This document shows positions 8,983-17,627 of a DNA stretch of 45,493 bases, piece after piece; the first letter of the stretch is position 1, and every line of letters begins with the position of its first letter. The position numbers and the translations under genes are program-made. Below the pieces are notes generated by a model. It worked only from the letters and a program-made list of their open reading frames with translations. It was not told the origin of the DNA and did not search any database. The stretch spans positions 1 to 45,493 of the forward strand of contig CAKOKM010000006.1 in the NCBI GenBank assembly GCA_934091015.1, read 5' to 3'. This DNA is from an uncultured Bacilli bacterium. Lineage in GTDB: Bacteria; Bacillota_I; Bacilli_A; RF39; UBA660.

Positions 8983-9910
8983 CATCAAAGCCTAATGTAT
9001 TCTTAGTAATATATATAGGTCTTTTTTTAATTTCTAAATATATCTTTGAAATATACTCACCAACAATACCAATTGCAAGTAGATTTATTCCACCCAATAT
9101 TAAAATCAAACAAATAATAGATGGATAACCAGGTACATTATTACCCCTAATTAGCGTTTCTAAAATCATTATTATAAAATAAATGAATGATATAGAAGAA
9201 GTAAGTAATCCAGTAACAGTTGCAAGTCTAAGTGGTTTAGTACTAAAATTAATAATACCATTAAAAGCATATCTAAATGAATTAGTTAAATTAAATTTAG
9301 AAGTACCAGAATATCTTTTTTCAACCTTATATTCTAAATATTTAGTTTTAAAACCAATCCAAGAAAATATTCCCTTAGAAAATCTATTTATTTCTCCTAA
9401 ATTTAGTATAGCTTCCTTCGCATTTTTACTAAACATTCTAAAATCTGATGCATCTTCTTTAAAGTTAGTATCACTTATTAAATTTATAAATTTATAAAAA
9501 ATCTTTTTTAAAGTTTTAACAAAAAATTTATCATTAGATCTATCTTTGTTAATCATTGATACTTGATCATAATCTGGATTATTTTCTAAAAAATCTAACA
9601 TTTGTAATAAATACTTTGGATTTTGTTGCATATCACTATCTATAATAGCGCAGTATTTACTATTACTATATCTCATTCCCGCATACATAGCAGCATCCTT
9701 ACCAAAATTACGACTAAAATTAATAACTTTAACATGTTCTTTATCTTGTTTATATATTTCTTCCAATTTATTATAAGTATTATCCGTACTACCATCATTA
9801 ACATATATAATTTGATAATTAATATTATTTAATACTTCTTTTATTTTATCGTTTAATATTAATATATTTCCTTCTTCATTATAACAAGGAATTATTACAT
9901 CTAATTTCAT
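8969..9910 (-). CDS. GtrB/DPM1-like family 2 glycosyltransferase
   Basis: Family 2 glycosyltransferase of 313 aa with the GtrB/YkoT layout. An N-terminal GT-A domain holds IPCYNEEGN, VNDGSTDNT and the metal-binding region IDSDMQQNP. Two C-terminal membrane helices (about 225-250 and 262-285) are followed by a basic tail. Such enzymes move a hexose from a nucleotide sugar to undecaprenyl phosphate on the inner face of the membrane, for later transfer to wall polymers or glycoproteins. No flippase (GtrA) or GtrC-like gene is adjacent. GGAGG lies 5 bp before the start. It is the only long minus-strand gene in the window. Confidence 0.88.
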   Translation of the reverse strand: MKLDVIIPCYNEEGNILILNDKIKEVLNNINYQIIYVNDGSTDNTYNKLEEIYKQDKEHVKVINFSRNFGKDAAMYAGMRYSNSKYCAIIDSDMQQNPKYLLQMLDFLENNPDYDQVSMINKDRSNDKFFVKTLKKIFYKFINLISDTNFKEDASDFRMFSKNAKEAILNLGEINRFSKGIFSWIGFKTKYLEYKVEKRYSGTSKFNLTNSFRYAFNGIINFSTKPLRLATVTGLLTSSISFIYFIIMILETLIRGNNVPGYPSIICLILILGGINLLAIGIVGEYISKIYLEIKKRPIYITKNTLGFDEDVL

Positions 9911-9928
9911 ACTACCTCCATTAAATTA

Positions 9929-9957
9929 ATAATAACATTTTATTTTAAAATAGTTAA
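9929..9957 (-). promoter_or_regulatory. Promoter for the glycosyltransferase gene
   Basis: Minus strand: TTAACT (9952-9957), 17-bp spacer and TATTAT (9929-9934), about 20 bp before the start codon. It diverges from the dnaB promoter. Confidence 0.5.
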
Positions 9958-9993
9958 GTGTTAATAAATACATAAATTATTTAAATATTATTC

Positions 9994-10022
9994 TTGCTTT
10001 TGGTTTACTTAAATAATAAAAT
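9994..10022 (+). promoter_or_regulatory. Promoter for dnaB-dnaI
   Basis: TTGCTT (9994-9999), 17-bp spacer and TAAAAT (10017-10022), 23 bp before the chosen dnaB start. Confidence 0.55.
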
Positions 10023-10045
10023 AGAAGTTGAAAGAAGGCTTACAT

Positions 10046-11320
10046 ATGAATGAGATAACTTTATTACCAGCAGATAACTATATTGTAGTTAATAAAACAA
10101 TCTTAACAGAAAACGATAAAGTTAATTTAATAAATTTATATGAGCCAATAATAGGTCCACTTGCAATCAGTTTATATTTAACATTATGGAGTGATTTAGA
10201 TAGAACCTTAACCTTTAGTGATTCTTATAACCATCATCATTTAATGACTTTTTTAAAAAGTAATTTAAATGATATTAAAGAAGCAAGAAGTGCCTTAGAA
10301 GCTTTAGGTTTAATTAAAACATATTATAAAGATGGAGATAATATTAATTATTATATTTATGAACTATATTCTCCAATAAGTGCCTATGAATTCTTTAATC
10401 ATCCTATTTTAAATATAGTGTTATACAATAACTTAGGAGTAAATGAATATAATAACTTAATTAAATCTTATAAAAAAGTTAACTTTAAATATGATGACTA
10501 TAAAGAGATATCTAGTAAATTAAATGATACCTTTAAAAGTAGTGCCTATAATAACTTTAATAATGAAGATATTAAAAATAAAAATAGTAATAAACCTAAA
10601 TTAGACAACTTAATTGATTTTGATGTATTAAAAGAAAGTATTCCTAATAAAGTACTTGGTAATAATGCTTTTAATAAAAAAACTAAAGAATTAATTAATA
10701 ATCTAGCGTTCATTTATAACCTAGATACCCTTAAAGTAAGCGAAATATTAAGATTAACAATTGATGAAAACGGACTTATTAATAAAGATTTATTTATTAA
10801 AGAAGTAAGAAAATATTATGAATATAATAATGGTGGAAGTTTACCTACAATTATTTATAGAACACAGCCTGAACATTTAAAGAGTCCTGAAGGAGATTTA
10901 TCAAGCGCTGGTAAAATGGTTTATATTTTTGAAAATACAACCCCATATGATTTCTTAAAAAGTAAATATAAAAATAATAATCCCACTCCTAGAGATTTAA
11001 AGTTATTAGAATACTTAGCTCTTGAATTAAATATGCCACCTGCTGTTATTAATGTATTAATTGATTATGTTTTAAGAATAAGTGACAATAAACTTAATAA
11101 AGCATATGTTGAAACTATTGCTGGACAATGGACTAGACTAGGCATTAAAACAGCTAGAGAAGCAATGAATCAAGCTAAAAAAGAATATAAAAAGAAACCT
11201 AAAAAAGAAATTAATAAGAGTGTTAAATTACCAACTTGGTTTGATAATGAACAAAAAGATATAAATGTAAGTGAAGAAGAAAAGAAAGAAATAGAAGCAT
11301 TACTTAAGGAGTTTAAATAA
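10046..11320 (+). CDS. dnaB: Replication initiation/membrane attachment protein DnaB (Gram-positive type)
   Basis: 424 aa from the ATG at 10046, which follows an AGAAGG site; an in-frame TTG at 10028 is less likely. It matches the Gram-positive DnaB primosomal loader, which is unrelated to the E. coli DnaB helicase. The N-terminal winged-helix region (LLPADNYIVVNKTIL, LINLYEPIIGPLAISLYLTL) is typical. The C-terminal DnaD-like domain, about residues 310-395, carries LKLLEYLALELNMPPAVINVLIDYV and the end block ETIAGQWTRLGIKTAREAM. It helps DnaD and DnaI load the replicative helicase at oriC and at restart sites. The stop overlaps the dnaI start, the usual dnaB-dnaI pairing in Bacilli. Confidence 0.9.
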   Translation: MNEITLLPADNYIVVNKTILTENDKVNLINLYEPIIGPLAISLYLTLWSDLDRTLTFSDSYNHHHLMTFLKSNLNDIKEARSALEALGLIKTYYKDGDNINYYIYELYSPISAYEFFNHPILNIVLYNNLGVNEYNNLIKSYKKVNFKYDDYKEISSKLNDTFKSSAYNNFNNEDIKNKNSNKPKLDNLIDFDVLKESIPNKVLGNNAFNKKTKELINNLAFIYNLDTLKVSEILRLTIDENGLINKDLFIKEVRKYYEYNNGGSLPTIIYRTQPEHLKSPEGDLSSAGKMVYIFENTTPYDFLKSKYKNNNPTPRDLKLLEYLALELNMPPAVINVLIDYVLRISDNKLNKAYVETIAGQWTRLGIKTAREAMNQAKKEYKKKPKKEINKSVKLPTWFDNEQKDINVSEEEKKEIEALLKEFK

Positions 11321-12231
11321 TGGATAAATTAAATATCGATAATTACAAAAATAATAATTTAGAAATGTCTTTAAAAAAAGATTATATTGAAGCTTTAAAA
11401 AATGAAGATTTAAAAAAGTTAGTAGTTTCTTTAAAAATTAAAGATGATATAGCATATAAATATACTTCTAAATTAGAAAGAAGTGTTAATGAACTTAATA
11501 ACTGTAAAAATTGTAAAGGATTATTAGGCTGTAAAAATAAATGCCTAGGTTGTGTTTATTATCCTAAAGTAATAGAGGGAAAGATTGATTTTAATTATGT
11601 TGCTTGTAAATATATGAAAAAAGATTTACAAGAAAAAGAAGAAATTAAATCTAAATTTTTTGAAATGCCATATGAAATTAAAAAAGCAAGAATTAAAGAT
11701 ATTGATCCATCAAGTAAAGATAGAGTAGAACTGATTAAATGGATAACTAAATTTTATAAAGATTATAAAAAAGATAATAAACAAAAAGGTTTATATTTAA
11801 GTGGTTCTTTTGGTTCTGGTAAAACATTTATTGTAAGTGCTTTATTAAACGAGCTTGCTAAAGATGGATATAATTCTATTATTGTTTATTATCCTGAACT
11901 ACTTAGAAGTTTAAAAGAAGGATTTGGCAATGAGGATTTTAATGATCGACTTAATGAAATAAAAAAATGTGATTTATTACTATTAGATGATATTGGAGCT
12001 GAAGCAACCTCTTTATGGAATAGAGACGAAATATTAGGAACTATCTTACAATATCGAATGGACAATAAATTAAGTACCTTCTTTACATCTAATTTAACAT
12101 TAAATGAATTAGAAGAACATTTTATTATTAAGAATAATGAAGAAGAAAAAATTAAAGCTAGACGAATAATGGAAAGAATAAAATTTTTAACTGACAATAA
12201 AGAATTAATTGGTGAAAATAGAAGAAAGTAG
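11320..12231 (+). CDS. dnaI: Primosomal helicase loader DnaI
   Basis: AAA+ helicase loader of 303 aa, coupled to dnaB by an ATGG/TAATGG overlap. The N-terminal part carries a zinc-binding Cys cluster (NCKNCKGLLGCKNKCLGC, about residues 65-82) as in Bacillus DnaI, where it contacts the helicase. The ATPase part has Walker A GSFGSGKT (162-169), Walker B LLLLDDIGAE and a C-terminal arginine-rich region (RRIMERI). It loads the replicative helicase onto DNA with DnaB and DnaD. Its length is typical of the family (about 310 aa). Confidence 0.92.
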   Translation: MDKLNIDNYKNNNLEMSLKKDYIEALKNEDLKKLVVSLKIKDDIAYKYTSKLERSVNELNNCKNCKGLLGCKNKCLGCVYYPKVIEGKIDFNYVACKYMKKDLQEKEEIKSKFFEMPYEIKKARIKDIDPSSKDRVELIKWITKFYKDYKKDNKQKGLYLSGSFGSGKTFIVSALLNELAKDGYNSIIVYYPELLRSLKEGFGNEDFNDRLNEIKKCDLLLLDDIGAEATSLWNRDEILGTILQYRMDNKLSTFFTSNLTLNELEEHFIIKNNEEEKIKARRIMERIKFLTDNKELIGENRRK

Positions 12232-12298
12232 TTTGTATTATTAATGTTTCATTGAGAAAAAGTGGTAAAAGTGGCAAAAATTCCCAATGGAGGCTTAT

Positions 12299-12430
12299 AT
12301 GAAGGAAATTAAAAGAGATATTTATTTAAATAGATTAATAAGTAGAAAAAATGGAATAATTAAAATTGTGACTGGTATTAGAAGATGTGGTAAATCTTAT
12401 TTATTAAATCATAAAAGATTTTTATTATAA
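12299..12430 (+). pseudogene. N-terminal remnant of an AAA_14/DUF4143 ATPase gene
   Basis: A 43-codon frame opens after AATGGAGG and reads MKEIKRDIYLNRLISRK..., then VTGIRRCGKSYLL, the N-terminus and P-loop of AAA_14/DUF4143 ATPases, which are normally about 400 aa. It stops at once after the P-loop. The following 50 bp encode another short run ending at a terminator. The rest of the gene is deleted. An intact member of this superfamily lies at 38.4 kb but is not the same gene. No other gene is seen between dnaI and 12564. Confidence 0.75.
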
Positions 12431-12482
12431 ATGCATTGAATATGGATATTATAATTCTTTATTAATAACTTATAATAAACTT

Positions 12483-12505
12483 AAAGCAGAATAACTGCTT
12501 TTTTT
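12483..12505 (+). terminator. Intrinsic terminator
   Basis: 7-bp stem aaagcag (12483-12489) and ctgcttt (12495-12501), 5-nt loop, then a run of T. It closes the dnaB-dnaI-remnant unit and isolates the envelope locus downstream. Confidence 0.8.
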
Positions 12506-12563
12506 CTTGAATAAATATATTTAAATTGATAATATTTAATTATAGGAAAGAGGTTGGTAATTA

Positions 12564-13376
12564 ATGGAAAAAGAAGAAGAATTTAAAAATTGGGAGTATA
12601 TTGTTTTAATAATTATGTTATGTATAATAATAGCATTACTTAGTATAGTTTTGTATAAAGCTATTAATAAGAAAAAAGAAAATAATATTAATGAAGATAA
12701 TAAATTAAGCAGTATTAAAATAGATGAAAAATTATATAAAACATTTAAAAGAAAAGATTATGATGCATTTAACGATATTAAAGATAATTACGTAGTTAGA
12801 GATATGAAATTAGTTCAAAGTGATAATAGTTTTAATAGTATTAAATTAAATGATAAAGAAGTAGGTATAAGATATGTTCTTTATCAAGAAGAAAATGAAG
12901 ATAATAATGATAATATTTACTATAGTTATTATTTAGAATTATATTTTAATAATACTAAATTAAGTAAAATTATAAAAATTAATGATACTAATAAAAGTTA
13001 TAGTGATTTAGGAAGTATTAAATTAGACAATGTTTATTTTAATAAAATAAATGGACTAGATAATAAAGAATATTTAGTAGTAGAAAGTAATGTTGAATCT
13101 AATGATTATTCTTTAGGAAGACATTATGTTTATATATTAAATGATGAATTTAAAATTATGTATGAAGTACCATTTATAATGGGACAAAATTTAGAATTAA
13201 GTGAAGATTATAATATAAAGTTTGATAATAAACTAAATATTTCAAATGATTGTATTTATTATTTAGATAGTAATAAAAAGAAAATTGATATTCATAAAGT
13301 TACTTTTTATAAAGATAAATATTATGATGAAATAATTGATAGTCAAAGTGGTAATGGATCTGGAACTAAAAATTAA
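12564..13376 (+). CDS. Membrane-anchored extracytoplasmic protein, unknown
   Basis: 270 aa with a short acidic N-terminus, one membrane helix (about residues 13-36), a basic stop (KAINKKKE) and a soluble part rich in Asn, Asp and Tyr predicted to lie outside the cell. No family is recognised. It begins 60 bp after a terminator, has a GAAAGAGG site, and heads the long plus-strand locus of secretion and surface genes, so an envelope role is inferred from place only. The soluble part has alternating beta-type patterns (YVVRDMKLVQSD, EYLVVESNVES) but no catalytic motif. Confidence 0.6.
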   Translation: MEKEEEFKNWEYIVLIIMLCIIIALLSIVLYKAINKKKENNINEDNKLSSIKIDEKLYKTFKRKDYDAFNDIKDNYVVRDMKLVQSDNSFNSIKLNDKEVGIRYVLYQEENEDNNDNIYYSYYLELYFNNTKLSKIIKINDTNKSYSDLGSIKLDNVYFNKINGLDNKEYLVVESNVESNDYSLGRHYVYILNDEFKIMYEVPFIMGQNLELSEDYNIKFDNKLNISNDCIYYLDSNKKKIDIHKVTFYKDKYYDEIIDSQSGNGSGTKN

Positions 13377-13412
13377 TAGTGTGGAAATTCGTTTATATGT
13401 ATAAATTTGTTA

Positions 13413-13441
13413 TTGAAAATTTTAATTTAGTATTGTATTCT
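13413..13441 (+). promoter_or_regulatory. Possible promoter for the large surface protein gene
   Basis: TTGAAA (13413-13418), 17-bp spacer and TATTCT (13436-13441). The -10 is a weak match, so this is tentative. Confidence 0.35.
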
Positions 13442-13470
13442 ATTAATAGAGAATAGAGGTAGAAGATTAT

Positions 13471-16400
13471 ATGAAGAGGTTAGTTGGAAAAAAGAAGGTA
13501 AAAGTACTTTTATGTTCAATAGCGTTTATAGCTATTTTTATTAGTACTTTTAGTAAATATAATAATTTAAGTAGTACTAAAATAGATAATAATCAAGATT
13601 TAATTGCTGATGATTATCAAAATGGTGATCATAGTGGTAGTAGTGGAAAGTTCAATAAAAGCTGTGAAATGAATATATTATATTATTCGATTAAGGTTGG
13701 AGAGCAAATTGATATATTAAAAGATATTGAAACACTTTGTGACTTAGGAAAATATAAGATATTTAATGATGTAAGGATAACTAGTGGAAAAGTGAGACAT
13801 ACAAAGGATGTAAAAGTTGTATATGAAAAAAATGCTGATAATGTTAATGCCGGGTATTCATTTATATTAAGTGGAATGTCTATTGGTAAAGATAAATTTA
13901 CAACAGATTTTAGGGGTGGTGGCCTTTTCGGAAGAGGATTAAAAGAAATTAAAATAGAAGTAAATGTTGGTAACGGCGATAACAATATTAATAATAACAA
14001 TAATAACTATAATAACAATAATAACTATAATAACAATAATAACTATAATAACAATAATAATAACAATAATAATAACAATAATTCTCAGACAAATATTTAT
14101 GGAATAAATATAATTCCTGTAAATGGTGGAAGTGCTGATATTACTGTTATTGCTGGTACATCTACTAATAAGTATGGAACTGCAATATGTTCTACAAAAA
14201 ATTGTAATTACAGAATTACTGCTAAAAATGATAGCTATGTAAGTTTAGATGAAGGTTGCCCTGATAAGCAAGAAATAATTGATTATTTATTAATAACTGA
14301 AGGGACAGGAATGAAAAAAGTATATGCTTGCAAAAAAGAGGTTGATGGTTGCATTATTGATGTTCCCAAAACAGCTAATGCTGAATATCCATATGGTGAA
14401 ACATGGGCTATATATGATGGTGGAACAAAAAAACAATCAAGTACTTCAGCATACAGTAATACTTATACTTGTATAACAAATGATTGCTATATTACCTATA
14501 CTGATTTAAATCCAAAAAGAACTTTTAATGGTATAGCTGGGGATGGTGATTGTTCTACTGGTGGACGTGGTGATACGGCTCAAACTAATAAACTTTATTG
14601 TACAAAAGGTAAAATTACCGCAAAGGTTTGCTATAAAGATCAATTGCCCGGAGGTGATTCATCAGGAGGTGGAACATATTCACCTGTAATAGAACCAACG
14701 GTTGATAATAATAGTACTGAGACTTTAAATGGTGAATATTATGCTAAAGATAAAGAATATATGGGTGCTAGTATTAAATGTGGTGATAAATTATTTATAA
14801 CAACTTGTACAACTGGTAGCAATAGTATATGTGATGTTACTACTGTAAATGGATTTGGTGTAAGTAGTACTACTAAAATATATAAATCTAATATAACTAA
14901 AGATGAAACTCAAACGGGTTGCTTTCAAAAAATTGAAAGATATATAACAGAAAAAACATATTATTACTCTAATCAACAAATGAGTGAAAATAAAACTGAA
15001 ATAGATTGTGGATCAATTGTGACATTTAAAAAATCAATTGAAAATTCATGTTATGGAAACACTTGTGAAGTGGAATATAATGGTAAAACTATTTATATTG
15101 ATAAAAAATATATTACGAGTGATAAACCAACATGTAGTAGTAGCACAACTTGTGAAACTAGTGCCAGTGTAAAAGATATTAAAGGTGAAGTTGTTGTTAA
15201 AATTTGTGATAAAGATGATAATGAAAACACAAGAAATAATATAGTTACTTGTGCTGAAGATTATGCTTTTGAGTATAAATTAACTAAAGATAATAGTCTT
15301 TCTAGTGATGTTAATAATAGATACAAAGAATATAAATATACTTGTAATTATGTTAAAAGGCCTATGGTTTCAGCTTCAGCGGGAATAATTAATTCAAAGG
15401 GATTAGGAACTATAAACGCTACTGGATATGATTTTGGTGGAAATGGAATTTATGGATTCTTTATTTCTCCAGGTGAGGAACCAACTGCTAATCATGCTTG
15501 GATTTCACCGAAAAATGGTAATACGATGAGTATCGAAGAATCAGCGGGCACTTACTTTATTTGGGTGAAAAATAATAAACATAGAATAAGTTATCCAGTA
15601 TTAGCTAAAGTATACGATTCGGATTTAAGTACAACATTATCATCATTTAGTTTAAAAGATGGTAATGGTAATAATATTAATATGAGTTCATTAGATAACA
15701 CAGTTGGATATAATGAACCTATTAAAGATTCAAATTATGCGTTACTTTCAAATAATTTATTAGCTGATTCAGTAGGTGGATTTGATAAATATACTACTGC
15801 TTATGAAATGACTGTTTCTTCTAGTAGGGTAGCTCTTTATGCAACCTTAACAAGTAATGATGCATCATATGTATCAGGATATGAACCAAGAACGATAGAT
15901 TTAGAATACGGAAGAAATGTAGCTCTAATAAAAATAGTTAATAAAAATGGAAAAGAAAGATGTTATACATTTATAATAAATAGAGTAGATGATCGAAATA
16001 GTTCTAATTTACTTAAAAATATAAAATTAAGTAGAGGAAGTATTGATTTTGATCCATATACAACAAATTATGATGTAAAGATAAGTAGATTTACTAAAAA
16101 AGTAAGTATAAATGCTGAATTAGATAGTAGTACATCAACATTTATCTCAGGATATGAACCAAGAGAGGTAGAGATAACAGAAGATAGACAATCAGTAGTA
16201 CTTAAAGTAATAAGTGAGGCAGGAAGTATCAGAAGTTATGTAATAACCTTTACAAGAAATGGTGAAGAAAAAGATAATGTAAATAGTACATATTTAAGTA
16301 GTTTAACAGTACCGGGAACAATGCTTGGATTTGATAAAGAAACATATGATTATACAATAACAGTGCCATATGAAACCGAAGATATTCCAGTATATGCCTT

Positions 16401-16920
16401 TGCTGAAGATGAAAATGCGACAGTAAATGTAGGAAATAATACCGGATTAAAAGTAGGAAATAATCTAATTCAAATAGAAGTAAAAAATAATAATAAAACA
16501 AGAATCTATAGTTTACATGTAATAAGAAAAGAAAGTGGATTAGATATATCAAATTCAGCAAGATTAGGAACACTTAGTATAAAGAATTATAATATAGAAT
16601 TTAATCCAGATAAGTTAGATTATGAAGTAAAAATAAAAAGAGAAAAGACATTATTAATAAGTGCAACGCCTGAATCAAATAGAGCAGATATTTATATGTA
16701 TGGAAATAATGATTTAACCGGATTTAGTACAGTAAGAGTAAAAGTAATAGCAGAGAATGGATTAACAAATATATATTCAATAGATATTCAAAAAGATGCA
16801 TATAATAAGAAAATTGAAATAATTATTTCAATTAGTATATGTTTATTTATAACAATTTCTGGTATAATATTAATAGTTAATAGAAAAAATAAAGTAAACA
16901 AAGAATATATGGAGGGATAA
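13471..16920 (+). CDS. Large cell-surface protein with Asn-rich linker, Cys-rich region and cadherin-like domains
   Basis: 1149 aa. An N-terminal membrane/signal segment (about 10-27) is followed by a first globular region, an Asn/Tyr low-complexity linker (about 171-205), and a long Cys-rich region (about 210-640, with many spaced CxxxxC-type pairs). About four cadherin-like beta-sandwich repeats (about 750-1110) follow, recognisable by the recurring 'L..l.l....dFdp...Y.v.v' and 'r.Y.i.i.r' pattern, for example GFDKYTTAYEMTV, DFDPYTTNYDVKI, GFDKETYDYTITV and EFNPDKLDYEVKI. A C-terminal membrane helix (about 1116-1140) and a basic tail end the protein. There is no LPxTG, so anchoring is by the membrane. 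Such domains mediate adhesion or stand-off from the membrane. The next gene starts 1 bp after the stop. Confidence 0.78.
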   Translation: MKRLVGKKKVKVLLCSIAFIAIFISTFSKYNNLSSTKIDNNQDLIADDYQNGDHSGSSGKFNKSCEMNILYYSIKVGEQIDILKDIETLCDLGKYKIFNDVRITSGKVRHTKDVKVVYEKNADNVNAGYSFILSGMSIGKDKFTTDFRGGGLFGRGLKEIKIEVNVGNGDNNINNNNNNYNNNNNYNNNNNYNNNNNNNNNNNNSQTNIYGINIIPVNGGSADITVIAGTSTNKYGTAICSTKNCNYRITAKNDSYVSLDEGCPDKQEIIDYLLITEGTGMKKVYACKKEVDGCIIDVPKTANAEYPYGETWAIYDGGTKKQSSTSAYSNTYTCITNDCYITYTDLNPKRTFNGIAGDGDCSTGGRGDTAQTNKLYCTKGKITAKVCYKDQLPGGDSSGGGTYSPVIEPTVDNNSTETLNGEYYAKDKEYMGASIKCGDKLFITTCTTGSNSICDVTTVNGFGVSSTTKIYKSNITKDETQTGCFQKIERYITEKTYYYSNQQMSENKTEIDCGSIVTFKKSIENSCYGNTCEVEYNGKTIYIDKKYITSDKPTCSSSTTCETSASVKDIKGEVVVKICDKDDNENTRNNIVTCAEDYAFEYKLTKDNSLSSDVNNRYKEYKYTCNYVKRPMVSASAGIINSKGLGTINATGYDFGGNGIYGFFISPGEEPTANHAWISPKNGNTMSIEESAGTYFIWVKNNKHRISYPVLAKVYDSDLSTTLSSFSLKDGNGNNINMSSLDNTVGYNEPIKDSNYALLSNNLLADSVGGFDKYTTAYEMTVSSSRVALYATLTSNDASYVSGYEPRTIDLEYGRNVALIKIVNKNGKERCYTFIINRVDDRNSSNLLKNIKLSRGSIDFDPYTTNYDVKISRFTKKVSINAELDSSTSTFISGYEPREVEITEDRQSVVLKVISEAGSIRSYVITFTRNGEEKDNVNSTYLSSLTVPGTMLGFDKETYDYTITVPYETEDIPVYAFAEDENATVNVGNNTGLKVGNNLIQIEVKNNNKTRIYSLHVIRKESGLDISNSARLGTLSIKNYNIEFNPDKLDYEVKIKREKTLLISATPESNRADIYMYGNNDLTGFSTVRVKVIAENGLTNIYSIDIQKDAYNKKIEIIISISICLFITISGIILIVNRKNKVNKEYMEG
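13983..14083 (+). repeat. In-frame Asn/Tyr codon repeat
   Basis: AAT/AAC codon repeat inside the large surface gene, with an approximately 18-bp unit (aataacaataataactat) occurring about four times and then degenerating to pure Asn codons. It encodes a YNNNNN-type flexible linker. Such tracts change length by slippage, always in steps of three here. Confidence 0.85.
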
Positions 16921-16921
16921 T

Positions 16922-17545
16922 ATGAAAAAAATGTTTATTTTGGGGTTAATTTTGGTAATGCCTTTAGCTGTAAAAGCAGAGGTATCAAGTTCAACCCAAG
17001 CTATTGGAGCATCAGCAGATGCTAAAGCGCAAGTTGACGAATCACTTAAACTTAATGGAAGTTTAAAAAATGCAACTAATGGCTTTTATATTGAAGGATT
17101 AGAAATATCATGTGTTAATGGTAAAAGAAGCTATACAATTTTAAATGATGCTATAGCAAGTTCATTAACATGTAGTAATGGTAATACTAAACCATATTAT
17201 GATATTAAAGCAGATGGTACATCAGGAAAAGGAATTGCTAATGGTAGTAGTTGTACAGTAAACGAAAATGAAGCTAAATTATATGCGACAAGAATTTATA
17301 AATATGATTGTGATTACGTTACTGGAAGTACTGATGATAATAAAATTCAGTTTACTACTACAACAAGTACAATAACAACTAATAGTGGAAGCAATAAAGA
17401 TGGAGATACAACTAAAGATACAGGAACAACTGATAATAAGGATACAGGAGTTGAAGATTATTTTATAGCTCTTGGTACAATAGGTGTTGTTGTAACTGCA
17501 CTACTATATGTTATTGATAAGAAAAATGTATTCAAAAAGATTTAA
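16922..17545 (+). CDS. Secreted membrane-anchored protein with small Cys domain
   Basis: 207 aa. A cleavable-looking signal peptide (MKKMFILGLILVMPLAVKAE) is followed by a compact domain with four spaced Cys (CVNGKRSY, LTCSNGN, SSCTVNE, YKYDCDY). A Thr/Asp-rich stalk (about 140-178) and a C-terminal membrane helix ending in KKNVFKKI follow. The Cys domain recurs in the next gene product (shared spacing C..G / TCSNGN..YY / C / AK.Y / Y.YDC). Its role is unknown; co-location suggests a surface component of the secretion machine. GGAGGG precedes the ATG, 1 bp after the upstream stop. Confidence 0.7.
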   Translation: MKKMFILGLILVMPLAVKAEVSSSTQAIGASADAKAQVDESLKLNGSLKNATNGFYIEGLEISCVNGKRSYTILNDAIASSLTCSNGNTKPYYDIKADGTSGKGIANGSSCTVNENEAKLYATRIYKYDCDYVTGSTDDNKIQFTTTTSTITTNSGSNKDGDTTKDTGTTDNKDTGVEDYFIALGTIGVVVTALLYVIDKKNVFKKI

Positions 17546-17585
17546 AAAATAATAATATTATGATATTATTATTATAGTCTTGGTG

Positions 17586-17614
17586 AAATAATACCATTAC
17601 GGTATTATTTTTTT
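17586..17614 (+). terminator. Intrinsic terminator (possibly partial)
   Basis: Perfect 10-bp stem aaataatacc (17586-17595) and ggtattattt (17601-17610) with T-run to 17614. It lies directly before the ribosome site of the next gene, so it may act as an attenuator within the locus. A second, T-less 11-bp AT hairpin lies just upstream (about 17549-17574). Confidence 0.75.
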
Positions 17615-17627
17615 GAAAAGAGGTATT

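Noticed and set aside
9183..9832. Plus-strand open frames inside the glycosyltransferase region
   Set aside because: They are antisense shadows of a well-supported family 2 glycosyltransferase gene and have no ribosome sites or family motifs.
13983..14083. Asn-codon repeat as an assembly error
   Set aside because: It keeps frame exactly, alternates AAT and AAC, contains regular Tyr codons and joins two folded regions as a linker would.
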